DNA of 60,204 bases from an uncultured Eubacteriales bacterium (GCA_902773835.1 CACYFZ010000010.1:1-60204); one strand, 5' to 3'. Counted from the first letter of the stretch, positions 9,479-17,804 are shown. A program made the numbers and translations. The notes: generated by a model not told the origin, from the sequence alone.

Positions 9479-10306
9479 CTATGCTTCAAGAGCTTTCAGA
9501 TTGCTCTTTATTTCTTCAATCCAGCCGTCGAATACTTCAGGAGCTACGTTCATGGAATGGTTGCCTGCGGCTTCCTCTATCTCCTTAACGCCCTTGCCCT
9601 TTACCGTATCCATGATGATGGCGATAGGTTTGTCTGTAGCCTTCTTGGAAAGAGCTTCCTTAAGCTGTTCAACATCATTTCCGTCAACAGTGCATGCGTC
9701 GAAGCCGAATGCTCTGAACTTCTCTTCGAAATCGAAAGGCTCAAGAATATCGGAAACAAATCCGTCCAGCTGTTTCTTGTTCCAGTCGATGAGCCATACG
9801 AGATTGGTCAGTTTCTTAGCTGCCGTAAACATAGCTGCTTCCCAAACCTGTCCTTCGTTAGCTTCGCCGTCTCCTACGAGAAGATATGTCTTGCAGTCTC
9901 TTCCCTGGAGCTTGTCACCGAGGGCAAGTCCTACAGCCTCGGAAGTTCCCTGTCCGAGTGAACCTGTGGTCATATCTACTCCGACGGTCTTATTCATATC
10001 GCAGTGTGAAGGGAAGTTTGTTCCCGGCTGGTTCAGCGTGTACAAATCTTCCTTAGGGAAGTATCCCTTAAGAGCCAGTGTTGCATATACCGCAGGGCCT
10101 GCATGTCCCTTGGAGCTGACGAGTTTATCTCTGTCGGCCTTCTTAGGATTCTTAGGGTCTACATTCATAATGTCTCCGTAGAGCACTGCAAGAGCATCGC
10201 ACACGGAGAGGCTTCCGCCTATGTGTCCGAAACCTCTTGACTTGATACACTCGACGGTTGCCAAGCGAATCTCTCCGGCAAATTTTTGCAATTCTTTTGT
10301 AGTCAT
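9479..10306 (-). CDS. Transketolase, N-terminal subunit
   Basis: A 275-residue thiamine-diphosphate-binding half of a split transketolase. Motifs visible are GHIGGSLS (about 27-34), SKGHAGPAVYATLALKGYF, GSLGQGTSEAVGLALG and the TPP/Mg motif GDGEANEGQVWEAAMF followed by WNKKQLDG. The start at 10306 is preferred over an in-frame ATG 66 bases further upstream because AGGAGGG (10315-10320) lies just before it. The stop of the malic enzyme gene overlaps this ribosome site, implying coupled translation. Split transketolases of this kind also serve dedicated sugar-acid cleavage, for example in the sulfoquinovose transketolase pathway. Confidence 0.92.
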   Translation of the reverse strand: MTTKELQKFAGEIRLATVECIKSRGFGHIGGSLSVCDALAVLYGDIMNVDPKNPKKADRDKLVSSKGHAGPAVYATLALKGYFPKEDLYTLNQPGTNFPSHCDMNKTVGVDMTTGSLGQGTSEAVGLALGDKLQGRDCKTYLLVGDGEANEGQVWEAAMFTAAKKLTNLVWLIDWNKKQLDGFVSDILEPFDFEEKFRAFGFDACTVDGNDVEQLKEALSKKATDKPIAIIMDTVKGKGVKEIEEAAGNHSMNVAPEVFDGWIEEIKSNLKALEA

Positions 10307-10319
10307 TTGTCGTCCCTCC

Positions 10320-11492
10320 TTATATTCTTGCAACTCCGCTCTTTCTGGCTGCTTCGGCGACTGCCTTGGCAACTGCAGGGCCTACTGCAGGGTCGAAAGC
10401 TTCCGGAATGATGTAATCCGGTGAGAGTTTGTCTTCAGGAATGAGATTGGCCAAAGCTTCTGCTGCTGCAATCTTCATTTCCTCATTAATTTCTCTGGCG
10501 CGGCAGTCGAATACTCCGCGGAAGATTCCCGGGAATGCCAGTACATTGTTGATCTGGTTAGGGAAGTCACTTCTTCCTGTTGCGATTACAGCGGCGCCGC
10601 CTGCCTTCGCTTCATCCGGGAAGATTTCCGGAGTCGGATTCGCGCAGGCGAAGATGATGGCATCTTTATTCATCGTCTTAACCATCTCTGTAGTAACCTG
10701 TCCCGGAGCCGAAACGCCGATGAATATGTCGGCGCCTACCAGCATATCTGCCAGGCTGCCCTGACGCTTCTCAAGGTTGGTTTCTTTCGCCATCTCTTCC
10801 TTGATCCAGTTGAGACCTTCTCTTCCTTCGTAGATGGCGCCCTTTCTGTCACACATTACGATGTTCTTGTATCCCGAGGACAGCAGCAGCTTAACGATGG
10901 CGATAGCAGCAGCTCCTGCTCCCGAAGTTACGATCTTTACATCTTCCTTCTTCTTTCCGGTGATCTTCATGGCATTGGTAAGTCCTGCCAGAGTGATTAC
11001 GGCAGTACCGTGCTGGTCATCGTGGAAGATAGGAATATCACACTTTTCTTTCAGCTTTCTTTCGATCTCGAAGCAGCGAGGTGCTGAAATATCTTCCAGA
11101 TTGATTCCGCCGAAAGAACCTGAAATCAGGTATACGGCATTTACGAACTCATCAACATCGTGAGTCTTAACGCAGAGAGGGAATGCATCTACGCCTCCAA
11201 AGGATTTGAAGAGTACGCATTTCCCTTCCATAACAGGCATTCCGCCTTCAGGACCTACATCTCCGAGTCCGAGTACAGCCGTACCGTCAGTGATAACGGC
11301 GCAGAGGTTGTGACGGCGTGTCAATTCATATGATTTCTCTACATCCTTTTGAATCTCAAGGCAAGGCTGCGCAACTCCCGGAGTATATGCCAGAGACAGA
11401 TCCTCCTTGGACGCTACAGGTACCGTTGAGATTACCTCAATCTTACCCTTCCATTCTTCGTGCAATCTCAGTGATTCTTTTGCATAATCCAT
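10320..11492 (-). CDS. NAD(P)-dependent malic enzyme (decarboxylating)
   Basis: About 390 residues, the short bacterial form. It converts L-malate to pyruvate and CO2 with reduction of NAD(P)+. Visible are SLAYTPGVAQPC near the N-terminus, TDGTAVLGLGDVGPEGGMPVMEGK, the metal-site run IPIFHDDQHGTA, the nucleotide-binding GAGAAAIA, and FACANPTPEI and GRSDFPNQINN. I place the start at the ATG at 11492, preceded by AGGAAAG; an in-frame upstream ATG would overlap the LarA stop. It follows the LarA homologue and precedes the transketolase pair. Here it would dispose of malate produced by the proposed inositol lower pathway. Confidence 0.93.
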   Translation of the reverse strand: MDYAKESLRLHEEWKGKIEVISTVPVASKEDLSLAYTPGVAQPCLEIQKDVEKSYELTRRHNLCAVITDGTAVLGLGDVGPEGGMPVMEGKCVLFKSFGGVDAFPLCVKTHDVDEFVNAVYLISGSFGGINLEDISAPRCFEIERKLKEKCDIPIFHDDQHGTAVITLAGLTNAMKITGKKKEDVKIVTSGAGAAAIAIVKLLLSSGYKNIVMCDRKGAIYEGREGLNWIKEEMAKETNLEKRQGSLADMLVGADIFIGVSAPGQVTTEMVKTMNKDAIIFACANPTPEIFPDEAKAGGAAVIATGRSDFPNQINNVLAFPGIFRGVFDCRAREINEEMKIAAAEALANLIPEDKLSPDYIIPEAFDPAVGPAVAKAVAEAARKSGVARI

Positions 11493-11520
11493 TACTACAC
11501 TTTCCTTTCTTATGATTAAT

Positions 11521-12777
11521 CTAATTGTTACCTTTGGCAATCGGAAGCGTTGCGCCTCCGAACGGCATGGCGATCACCGTGGCATCGCTGCCGTATTTTT
11601 CGAATGCCTCATCCAATGCTTTCTGTGCACTCGGCTGAGGATTCAGGAAGATGCTTCTTACGAAATCATCATCCATATCTGATACCAAATCGATGGATGC
11701 GTTTTCCAGCACCATTGCGATGGCCGCTGCCTTATGGCCTCCGAGTTGGAAGTTCTCCTCGATTCTTTCTATCATGGAGTGTGCGGTAGGCGCAGTTGTG
11801 AGCCACTCCTCAAAGCGAGCAGACCCGAGCCCCTCTTTGCACGATCCGATCAAGATGATGGTGCCGCCCTTTTTAACGGCATGCTTGGAATTGTCCAAAG
11901 CTTTCTGAGTCTGGTAGAGATTGGCATCTTTCGGCGCACCGCCCTGAGATACGATTACTATGTCAGCTCTTTCAGGAATCTCAACGCGGTACATCTTATC
12001 CAAATATGCGCATCCGACCCTGTGAGCCTCAACTACATCTCCCGCTACCGCATAAACTATGTGCTTATGTTCATCCAATACTGCGTTTACGATGTAGTCT
12101 ATACCGACCTTAGCTCCGGCCTCCTCTATGTCCGCTCTCACGGGATTACCTTCGAGCTTACCTGCGCAGGCATCCTGAGATACCATTCTGCTGTGGTTGG
12201 CCTGAATGGCTGCAGGAGTCGATACTCCCGGCATTATGGCCTTGGCTCCGCCGGAATAGCCTGCGAAGTAATGGAACTCTATGTTTCCGAGGCAGATTCT
12301 TATGTCGGCCTCCGCAACAGACCTGGTGATATCCAGAGGTGTCCCGTTCTCTGTCTCTCCCATGTTGATGCAATCATCAACGTCGGAATCGATACACTTG
12401 ACTCTGTCATACACCTCATCGCCCACGAGATGCCGCATCTCTTCTTCAGTCTGCTTTCTGTGAGAGCCCAGTCCGAACACAACCGTGATGTCTTCATCCG
12501 GAATTCCCGCTGCCGAAAGTTCATCCAGTACGGCCGGAATCACATCATAGCTCGGAAGAGGTCTGGATATATCGCTGGTAACAATAACGATTTTTTCACC
12601 GGGCTTTACCTCATCTCTGAGAAGACCCTTCCCGATAGGATTTGCGAGAGCATAGCGGACTGCATCCGCGCCTCTTCTCTCATGTTCCATCTCATTAGCT
12701 TTCAGAGTTGCTATTAGATTTTTCTCGGGGAGTTCAACTTCCTGAACTCCGTCTCCGAATCCAAATGATAATTTCAT
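11521..12777 (-). CDS. larA: LarA-family nickel-dependent hydroxyacid racemase/epimerase
   Basis: A 418-residue LarA homologue. The family racemises lactate, malate and other 2-hydroxyacids using a nickel-pincer nucleotide attached to a lysine. Residues matching the family are D69-I-S-R72-P, GSHR with H106, the cofactor lysine in GGAKAIMPG (K179) and H195 in NHSR, with SQGGAPKD further on. The neighbour is malic enzyme, which needs L-malate, so malate racemase is the most economical reading. The cofactor-making genes larB, larC and larE are not in the window and must be elsewhere if the enzyme works. Lactate racemase cannot be excluded. Confidence 0.85.
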   Translation of the reverse strand: MKLSFGFGDGVQEVELPEKNLIATLKANEMEHERRGADAVRYALANPIGKGLLRDEVKPGEKIVIVTSDISRPLPSYDVIPAVLDELSAAGIPDEDITVVFGLGSHRKQTEEEMRHLVGDEVYDRVKCIDSDVDDCINMGETENGTPLDITRSVAEADIRICLGNIEFHYFAGYSGGAKAIMPGVSTPAAIQANHSRMVSQDACAGKLEGNPVRADIEEAGAKVGIDYIVNAVLDEHKHIVYAVAGDVVEAHRVGCAYLDKMYRVEIPERADIVIVSQGGAPKDANLYQTQKALDNSKHAVKKGGTIILIGSCKEGLGSARFEEWLTTAPTAHSMIERIEENFQLGGHKAAAIAMVLENASIDLVSDMDDDFVRSIFLNPQPSAQKALDEAFEKYGSDATVIAMPFGGATLPIAKGNN

Positions 12778-12793
12778 TTATAATCTCCCGTTA

Positions 12794-14056
12794 TTATTTT
12801 TTCTCAGGCCCGAACTTGGAACCGGCATGGCGCAGAGCCTTTACTACCGGCAGCTCCTCCCCTGTCAGGAAGCGGATAAGAGCTCCTCCGCCCGTGCAGA
12901 CATATCCGAGCTTGTCGGTGACCTTGTATTTCTTAGCTGCAGTTACGCTGTCTCCGCCTCCGACTACGGTGTATGCATCCGTCTCAGCCAGTGCTTCGAA
13001 TACAGCCTTGGTGCCGGCCTCGCTCGGCTCCTGCTCGAATATTCCCATAGGTCCGTTGACAAATACTGTTTTGGCATTTGCTATATAATCCTGATAAATC
13101 TTGACAGTCTCTGCACCGATGTCTACTGCACTCATGTCTGCAGGAACATTTGTGAGATCATATTCCTTTCTCACGCCGTCCTCAACGGACGCTATATCGA
13201 CAGGAAGTACGATTTTGTCTGCATACTTCTCATAAAGCTCTTTAGCCTTAGGGATATAGTCTTCGTAGTTCTTGGCATAGATGAAGTCAACGCTTCCCTG
13301 CCCTACGTTTTTACCGATTCCGTGAAGCAGAATCTGCCCGACAAGTCCGCCTGTAAGCACTTTATCGGCAACTCCCTTTCCGAGTACTGTCTCCATCATG
13401 ATAAAGGCGTCTGAAATCTTAGCTCCGCCGAGCACAAATACACATGGCTTTTCAGGAGACTCCATAAGCTCGGAAATAACCACGTACTCCTTTTCGAAGA
13501 GTCTGCCCATAGCGGAAGGAAGTATTTGCTCAAATCCGCAAAGTGTAGGCTGGTCTCTGTGTGATGCGGCAAATGCATCGCATACGTAAAGATCTCCGAG
13601 AGGCGCCAGCTTTTGAACGACCTGTGTCTTAGCCTGCTGCTCGTGAGTGAGGTTAAGCTTCATTTCGAAGAGTGTCTGTTCCTCTGAGCAGTAACGAACG
13701 TTGTCCAGAAGGAGAATCTCTCCGTCCTTAAGAGCCTTGATGGCTTCTCTGGCTGTAGGTCCGCAAACATCTTCCACCCACTTAACCTCTTTTCCGATCA
13801 GGCTCTCAAGAACTTTTGCATGAGGTCTGGTGTTGTAGAAGTTTTCGTATTCGATGTCACTTCCCTGATGCGCCATAACAACTAACTTGGCACCGGCGTC
13901 GGATATCTCCTTAAGTGTCGGTGCGCATGCCTCGATTCGGGCAGTGCTCTTAAGTGAGTCATTCTCCCAATCTATTGGCTGGTTCATATCTACTCTGCAG
14001 AGTACGGTCTTACCCTGCAGATCAAATTCATCTAATGTACAGATACCGAAACGCAC
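12794..14056 (-). CDS. Archaeal-type phosphoglycerate kinase homologue (proposed malyl-phosphate kinase)
   Basis: A 420-residue PGK-fold protein that resembles archaeal more than bacterial PGK. Conserved blocks are CRVDMNQPI (about 20-28), AHQG at 62-65, LLDNVRY, CDAFAASHRDQP, FVLGGAKISD, ANAKTVFVNGPMGIF and TGGGALIRFL. Where PGKs read HxxR-P, with the Arg contacting the 3-phosphate of the substrate, this protein reads H63-Q-G-S66-D67. The other substrate arginines (R40, NVR, SHR) remain. That pattern fits a substrate lacking the phosphate group, such as malyl phosphate. It lies between the GAPDH homologue and larA; a stem-loop at 14082-14112 separates it from the former. Confidence 0.85.
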   Translation of the reverse strand: MRFGICTLDEFDLQGKTVLCRVDMNQPIDWENDSLKSTARIEACAPTLKEISDAGAKLVVMAHQGSDIEYENFYNTRPHAKVLESLIGKEVKWVEDVCGPTAREAIKALKDGEILLLDNVRYCSEEQTLFEMKLNLTHEQQAKTQVVQKLAPLGDLYVCDAFAASHRDQPTLCGFEQILPSAMGRLFEKEYVVISELMESPEKPCVFVLGGAKISDAFIMMETVLGKGVADKVLTGGLVGQILLHGIGKNVGQGSVDFIYAKNYEDYIPKAKELYEKYADKIVLPVDIASVEDGVRKEYDLTNVPADMSAVDIGAETVKIYQDYIANAKTVFVNGPMGIFEQEPSEAGTKAVFEALAETDAYTVVGGGDSVTAAKKYKVTDKLGYVCTGGGALIRFLTGEELPVVKALRHAGSKFGPEKK

Positions 14057-14081
14057 TGTAATCTCCTTTCATGAAAACACG

Positions 14082-14112
14082 AGGGAGACAGGCATTATAA
14101 GCCCATCTCCCT
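14082..14112 (-). other. Intercistronic stem-loop between GAPDH and PGK homologues
   Basis: AGGGAGA (14082-14088) and TCTCCCT (14106-14112) are perfect complements around a 17-base loop. On the minus strand the stem is followed by CGTGTTTTC, a poor U-tract, so it is more likely a partial terminator or a processing/stability element than a full stop. Confidence 0.5.
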
Positions 14113-14130
14113 TATTGGTTTTAAAAAATA

Positions 14131-15189
14131 TTACTTCTTAAACTTACCGATTCCGAGGTATTTGTTGGTCTCAGCAGTACCCTCTTCACGAGTCTTCTGT
14201 ACTCCCATGAGAGCTCTGACTGCGTCGATTGACTCAGGAATAGTAACTGACTCCTGAGGAATATGAATAGCGAACATGATATCGTTACCGGACTCTACGA
14301 TGGAATCTTCCCAGAGACCGATCTCATAAATGTCGCCTCTTCTGTTTCCGAGGTCACGACCATACTTGAAGAAGGATGCGTTTCCGCTGAAGCCTTCGTC
14401 GATTTTTACAACACGGATACGAGGGTGCTTCTGGAATGCTGCCAGAGCCTCTTCCTTTGTGATCTTCTTTCCGTCCTTACCGGAAGCAAGAACGGTGATG
14501 ATGTGTCCGTGTGTTACAGGTGTGTGCACCAGAATTCCCGTAGCCTCTACATGCGGCATAATGGTCATCAGGTCTACTGCCTGGTGTGAAGGAGCCTTGT
14601 CCATCTGAAGCGCGTTGGTAAGACCTCTGTGATAGTCACCAGGGTCTGCTACACGACGGATGATAGTAATGGCAACCTTGCTGATTCCGAATTCACGATC
14701 GAGACAATCAACCGTACGGATGAGTCCTGTTGTGTTGCAGGATGTCAGTTTCAGGTAGTCCTGTCCTACGCCCTTTTCAAAGTTGGCATATCCGTGGAAG
14801 AAAACGTCAGCTACGGAGTTCTTCTCGCCGCCCTGGAAGATGGCCTTAACGCCGTACTTCTCATAGTAATTTTCTTTGTTCTTAGCTCCGACTCCGCCAG
14901 GAGAAGAATCGAGCATTACATCAACTTTCTTGCAGAGCTCTTCAAATGTGCCTTCTACAGGAATATCCTTAGCTTTGAAAGCGTCCTCGTCTGCTCCGTC
15001 TACGAGATACAGTTTATATTCAACACCGTTGGCGCCGATCATATCTCTTTCTCTGAGAGCCTGAAGTGACAGTGTAGGAGCGAGATCAGCGATACCTACA
15101 AGCTCCATGTCTCCTTGCATTGCAACACCGTCTGCAAGTCTCTGTCCGATAGTACCGTACCCTGCTACACCTACTTTGATTTTGCCCAT
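14131..15189 (-). CDS. Archaeal-type (type II) glyceraldehyde-3-phosphate dehydrogenase homologue
   Basis: A 352-residue phosphorylating aldehyde dehydrogenase of the archaeal GAPDH class. It has GYGTIGQRLADG (about 10-21), IFQGGEKNSVAD (about 118-128), the nucleophile in TSCNTTGL (C151), IIRRVADP (R178, R179), PSHQAVDL (H202) and HQESVTIPESIDAVRAL at the C-terminus. Bacterial glycolysis normally uses the unrelated type I enzyme. It has its own upstream promoter and an AAGGAGG ribosome site. In the proposed pathway it oxidises D-malate semialdehyde, which differs from glyceraldehyde 3-phosphate by a CH2-COO- in place of CH2-OPO3, to D-malyl phosphate. Ordinary glycolytic activity is the alternative. 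Confidence 0.88.
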   Translation of the reverse strand: MGKIKVGVAGYGTIGQRLADGVAMQGDMELVGIADLAPTLSLQALRERDMIGANGVEYKLYLVDGADEDAFKAKDIPVEGTFEELCKKVDVMLDSSPGGVGAKNKENYYEKYGVKAIFQGGEKNSVADVFFHGYANFEKGVGQDYLKLTSCNTTGLIRTVDCLDREFGISKVAITIIRRVADPGDYHRGLTNALQMDKAPSHQAVDLMTIMPHVEATGILVHTPVTHGHIITVLASGKDGKKITKEEALAAFQKHPRIRVVKIDEGFSGNASFFKYGRDLGNRRGDIYEIGLWEDSIVESGNDIMFAIHIPQESVTIPESIDAVRALMGVQKTREEGTAETNKYLGIGKFKK

Positions 15190-15352
15190 AACAAATTACC
15201 TCCTTATGTTATGCTTTGGTGATTTGTTTTATTTCAGGATCCGACGGCAGCCCCCCGCTATCCGCAAGAACTTCATAAAACTTTTGAAGTTTAATTATTT
15301 AATTATATATATGTACAATGCCCTCAAATCGGATCATATGTACAGCCTTTAA

Positions 15353-15382
15353 ATTATACCATTTGCAGAGCCGTCTCTTCAA
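15353..15382 (-). promoter_or_regulatory. Internal promoter upstream of the GAPDH homologue
   Basis: Minus strand: TTGAAG (15377-15382), spacer of 18, TATAAT (15353-15358). Downstream of the -10 box, ATATGTACA occurs twice in the same orientation (15309-15317 and 15336-15344, 27 bases apart), a possible operator. About 160 bases of untranslated leader follow, which contains AACTTC/GAAGTT complementary arms. Confidence 0.55.
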
Positions 15383-15415
15383 TAAACAGAGGCCCTTATG
15401 AATGTGTTTTTTTCG

Positions 15416-15625
15416 TCATTTTTCCTCTTTTTCCGAAGCGTCCTCTTCGGTAGTTCCCGACGAGTTTTCATCAGCCGGATAATTGGTTCTGACCCACTTA
15501 ACACCGCCCCACATGATGGCCATCGCTATAAGCAGGGCAATCCCGAAAGGGATGCGGAAGTGTAAGAGAACCAAATATGAAATGACGGTGGCAGCTAAAA
15601 CCGCCAGCAATAAATATATACGCAT
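15416..15625 (-). CDS. Small two-helix membrane protein
   Basis: A 69-residue protein with two hydrophobic segments (about 2-21 and 27-44), a short basic loop KWVRTNY and an acidic, Ser/Thr-rich tail rich in Glu and Asp. It has no family I recognise. It starts 19 bases after the second inositol dehydrogenase and is probably the last cistron of the transporter-dehydrogenase half of the cluster, upstream of the internal promoter. A role as a small membrane accessory of the importer is possible but unsupported by motif. Confidence 0.55.
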   Translation of the reverse strand: MRIYLLLAVLAATVISYLVLLHFRIPFGIALLIAMAIMWGGVKWVRTNYPADENSSGTTEEDASEKEEK

Positions 15626-15644
15626 CTTAGTTAATACTTTCCTG

Positions 15645-16658
15645 TTATATTTTGACTATTCCGCCTGTCTTCCAGGACTCTGTTGTGGCAAATCCGATTC
15701 TCGTAGATTCAACTCCGTCTTCGACCGTAACGCTCGGTTTCTCATCATTCAAAACGCAATCGATAAAGTATTCCATCTCTATCCTGTACGCTTCATCGAA
15801 TCGAATCTGGAAATTTTCTATGCATTCCTTCACGGCTCCGTGCTCGTTGTAGATCATTGTCAGATTCTTTTCCGGCACAGGAGATATTCTGAGAGTTCCT
15901 TCTGTGCCTACTATCTCAGTCTCAATGTGGTAGCCGTGAGGCGCTGTGCGCCCTACATGAATCGTGCCTATAGCTCCGTTATCGAATTTATACATCGCTA
16001 CGCCAGTCTCGTCATCTCCTGCCTCTGCGAACTCAGGATGCTTAAATGTGCAGCCTGTTGCATATACTTCTTTAGGATCTGCTCCGAGGAACCAGCGCAT
16101 CAGATCTATATCATGTACGGACATATCCAGGAAGATGCCTCCCGAATTTTTTGCAAATCTTATGGACCCTTCTACCGTAGCTTCCGGGTCGATCCCCGTC
16201 GCTTTGACGAGATACGGCTTTCCGATAGCGCCCTCGTCAATCTTCTTTTTTGCATACGAATATGAAGGGTCGAACCTTCTCATGAAGCCGAGGAAGAATT
16301 TAAGCTCGGGATGTGCATCCACTGCAGCCTTAGCCTGAAGACATTCTTCTAAATTAACGCCCAGAGGCTTATCGCTGAAGACATGCTTTCCTGCATTCAT
16401 GGCTGCTTCTATCTGCCAGCAGTGCTCAGAAGATGTCGTCACTATAGCCACGGCATCTATATCCGGATTCTTCAGCATCTCATGGAAGTCCGTATAAAGG
16501 GATTTCACACCGAACTCCTTCTTCGCATAATCCAGCTCATCTTGCACGATAGAGCAGGCGGCCACCAGTTCTGCATTTTTAATCTTATTGGCAATGTTAT
16601 TTGCATGCACCTTGCCGAGTCTGCCCAGTCCGGCTATGCCAACGCGTACTTTGTCCAT
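15645..16658 (-). CDS. Second inositol dehydrogenase (Gfo/Idh/MocA family)
   Basis: A 337-residue oxidoreductase with GLGRLGKVHANNI (about 10-22), the lysine of SDKPLG (near 97), FLGFMRRFDPSY and the catalytic helix MSVHDIDLMRWFLGADP (about 171-187). It resembles rhizobial-type inositol dehydrogenases and IolX/IolW-like enzymes more than the IolG at 3779-4807. Likely substrates are myo-, scyllo- or D-chiro-inositol with NAD(P)+. It directly follows the ABC transporter genes, from which it is separated by 114 bases containing a stem-loop, and has a GGGGGAG ribosome site. Confidence 0.85.
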   Translation of the reverse strand: MDKVRVGIAGLGRLGKVHANNIANKIKNAELVAACSIVQDELDYAKKEFGVKSLYTDFHEMLKNPDIDAVAIVTTSSEHCWQIEAAMNAGKHVFSDKPLGVNLEECLQAKAAVDAHPELKFFLGFMRRFDPSYSYAKKKIDEGAIGKPYLVKATGIDPEATVEGSIRFAKNSGGIFLDMSVHDIDLMRWFLGADPKEVYATGCTFKHPEFAEAGDDETGVAMYKFDNGAIGTIHVGRTAPHGYHIETEIVGTEGTLRISPVPEKNLTMIYNEHGAVKECIENFQIRFDEAYRIEMEYFIDCVLNDEKPSVTVEDGVESTRIGFATTESWKTGGIVKI

Positions 16659-16698
16659 AACTCCCCCTTTTAACTGAGTTGCAATTATTATTGAAAAC

Positions 16699-16730
16699 AG
16701 GGGTATCTCGCGTTATCGCAAGACACCCCC
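16699..16730 (-). terminator. Stem-loop with short U-tract after the permease gene
   Basis: On the minus strand GGGGTGTCTTGCG pairs with CGCGAGATACCCC (one or two mismatches), followed by TGTTTTC. It sits between the permease and the second inositol dehydrogenase and probably terminates only part of the transcripts, setting a lower level for the downstream catabolic genes. Confidence 0.5.
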
Positions 16731-16772
16731 GCTCCAAATTCCTTTTAAATCTGAAAAAGGAGCCCCTTTTTC

Positions 16773-17804
16773 TTACTTCTTAGCTGAAGCCAGACGGCGA
16801 CGCTTAACTTCTCTTTCTTCACGAACAACGTCCATGAATACGGAGAGGATGATAACGAGACCGAGCACTACGTTCTGTACAGCAGAGTCTACTGACAGGA
16901 GTGTGAATCCGTTACGGAGTACGGCGATGATCAGACATCCGAGCATGGTTCCGATCATTGTACCCTTACCTCCCATGAAGGAAGCTCCACCGATGATACA
17001 AGCTGCGATAGCGTCTGTATCGTATGGCTGTGTAGCGTTAGCACCATTACAGATACCGGAACGTCCTACCGACAGGATGCCTGCCAGGGAAGCCATGAGA
17101 CCGGATACCGAGTAGCAGAAGAGGAGTACTCTGTCTGTATTGATACCGGATAGTCTGGTTGCTTCCTTGTTACCACCCAGACAATATATGGAACGTCCGA
17201 GTGCGGTTCTACTTAAGAATATGTGCATTACTACATACAAAGCTATGATTACCAAGAAACTTACAGGGAAGCCGGCAACGATTGTCTTTTTACCGAGCCA
17301 CTGTACTGATTCCGGGAATCCGCTTACCATCTGTGAGTTGGTGACTACGAGGGCCAAACCCCAGAGTACATTCTTCATACCCAGCGTAGAAACAAATGGG
17401 TGCGGAAGATGTAACTTAGTAAGAAGCAGACCATTTGTCATTCCGACTGCAGTACCCAGAAGGATAGCTACCAGTATCATCAAGATTCCGCTGGACATTC
17501 CTGCCTGCTTCATGGCACCCATGATACAAGCACAGAATACGGCGTTAGCACCTACTGAAAGGTCGATACCTGCCGTGATGAGACAGAGGAGCATACCCGT
17601 AGCCAGGAAGGCGTTGAATGCTGTCTGCTTAAATACACTCATGATGTTCGTGACGTTATAGAAATTGTGGTTAAGAACCGATAGAATCACGCACATCAGA
17701 ACGAGAGCTAAAACTGTACCGAGCTGGAAACCGCCCTTTTGCTTTTTCATGGCTTTTTCCGAGACTTCAGCCACATCTTTTACTTCTTTTACCTTATCAC
17801 TCAT
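16773..17804 (-). CDS. Sugar/inositol ABC transporter permease (RbsC-like)
   Basis: A 343-residue inner-membrane permease of the ribose/inositol branch. Many hydrophobic helices span about 30-325, and the family blocks TAGIDLSVGA (about 82-91), LPHPFVSTLGM and DAIAACIIGGASFMGGKGT are clear. The N- and C-terminal ends are basic and cytoplasmic. It forms a homodimer channel with the ATPase encoded by the preceding gene, whose stop codon it overlaps by 8 bases. Given the surrounding inositol catabolic genes, the cargo is probably inositol, as in the IatP/IatA/IbpA system of Caulobacter. Confidence 0.9.
   Translation of the reverse strand: MSDKVKEVKDVAEVSEKAMKKQKGGFQLGTVLALVLMCVILSVLNHNFYNVTNIMSVFKQTAFNAFLATGMLLCLITAGIDLSVGANAVFCACIMGAMKQAGMSSGILMILVAILLGTAVGMTNGLLLTKLHLPHPFVSTLGMKNVLWGLALVVTNSQMVSGFPESVQWLGKKTIVAGFPVSFLVIIALYVVMHIFLSRTALGRSIYCLGGNKEATRLSGINTDRVLLFCYSVSGLMASLAGILSVGRSGICNGANATQPYDTDAIAACIIGGASFMGGKGTMIGTMLGCLIIAVLRNGFTLLSVDSAVQNVVLGLVIILSVFMDVVREEREVKRRRLASAKK

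Noticed and set aside
12794..15189. GAPDH and PGK as ordinary duplicated glycolytic genes
   Set aside because: Both are archaeal-type, placed between inositol and malate genes, and the PGK lacks a phosphate-contacting Arg. Not fully excluded without the rest of the genome.
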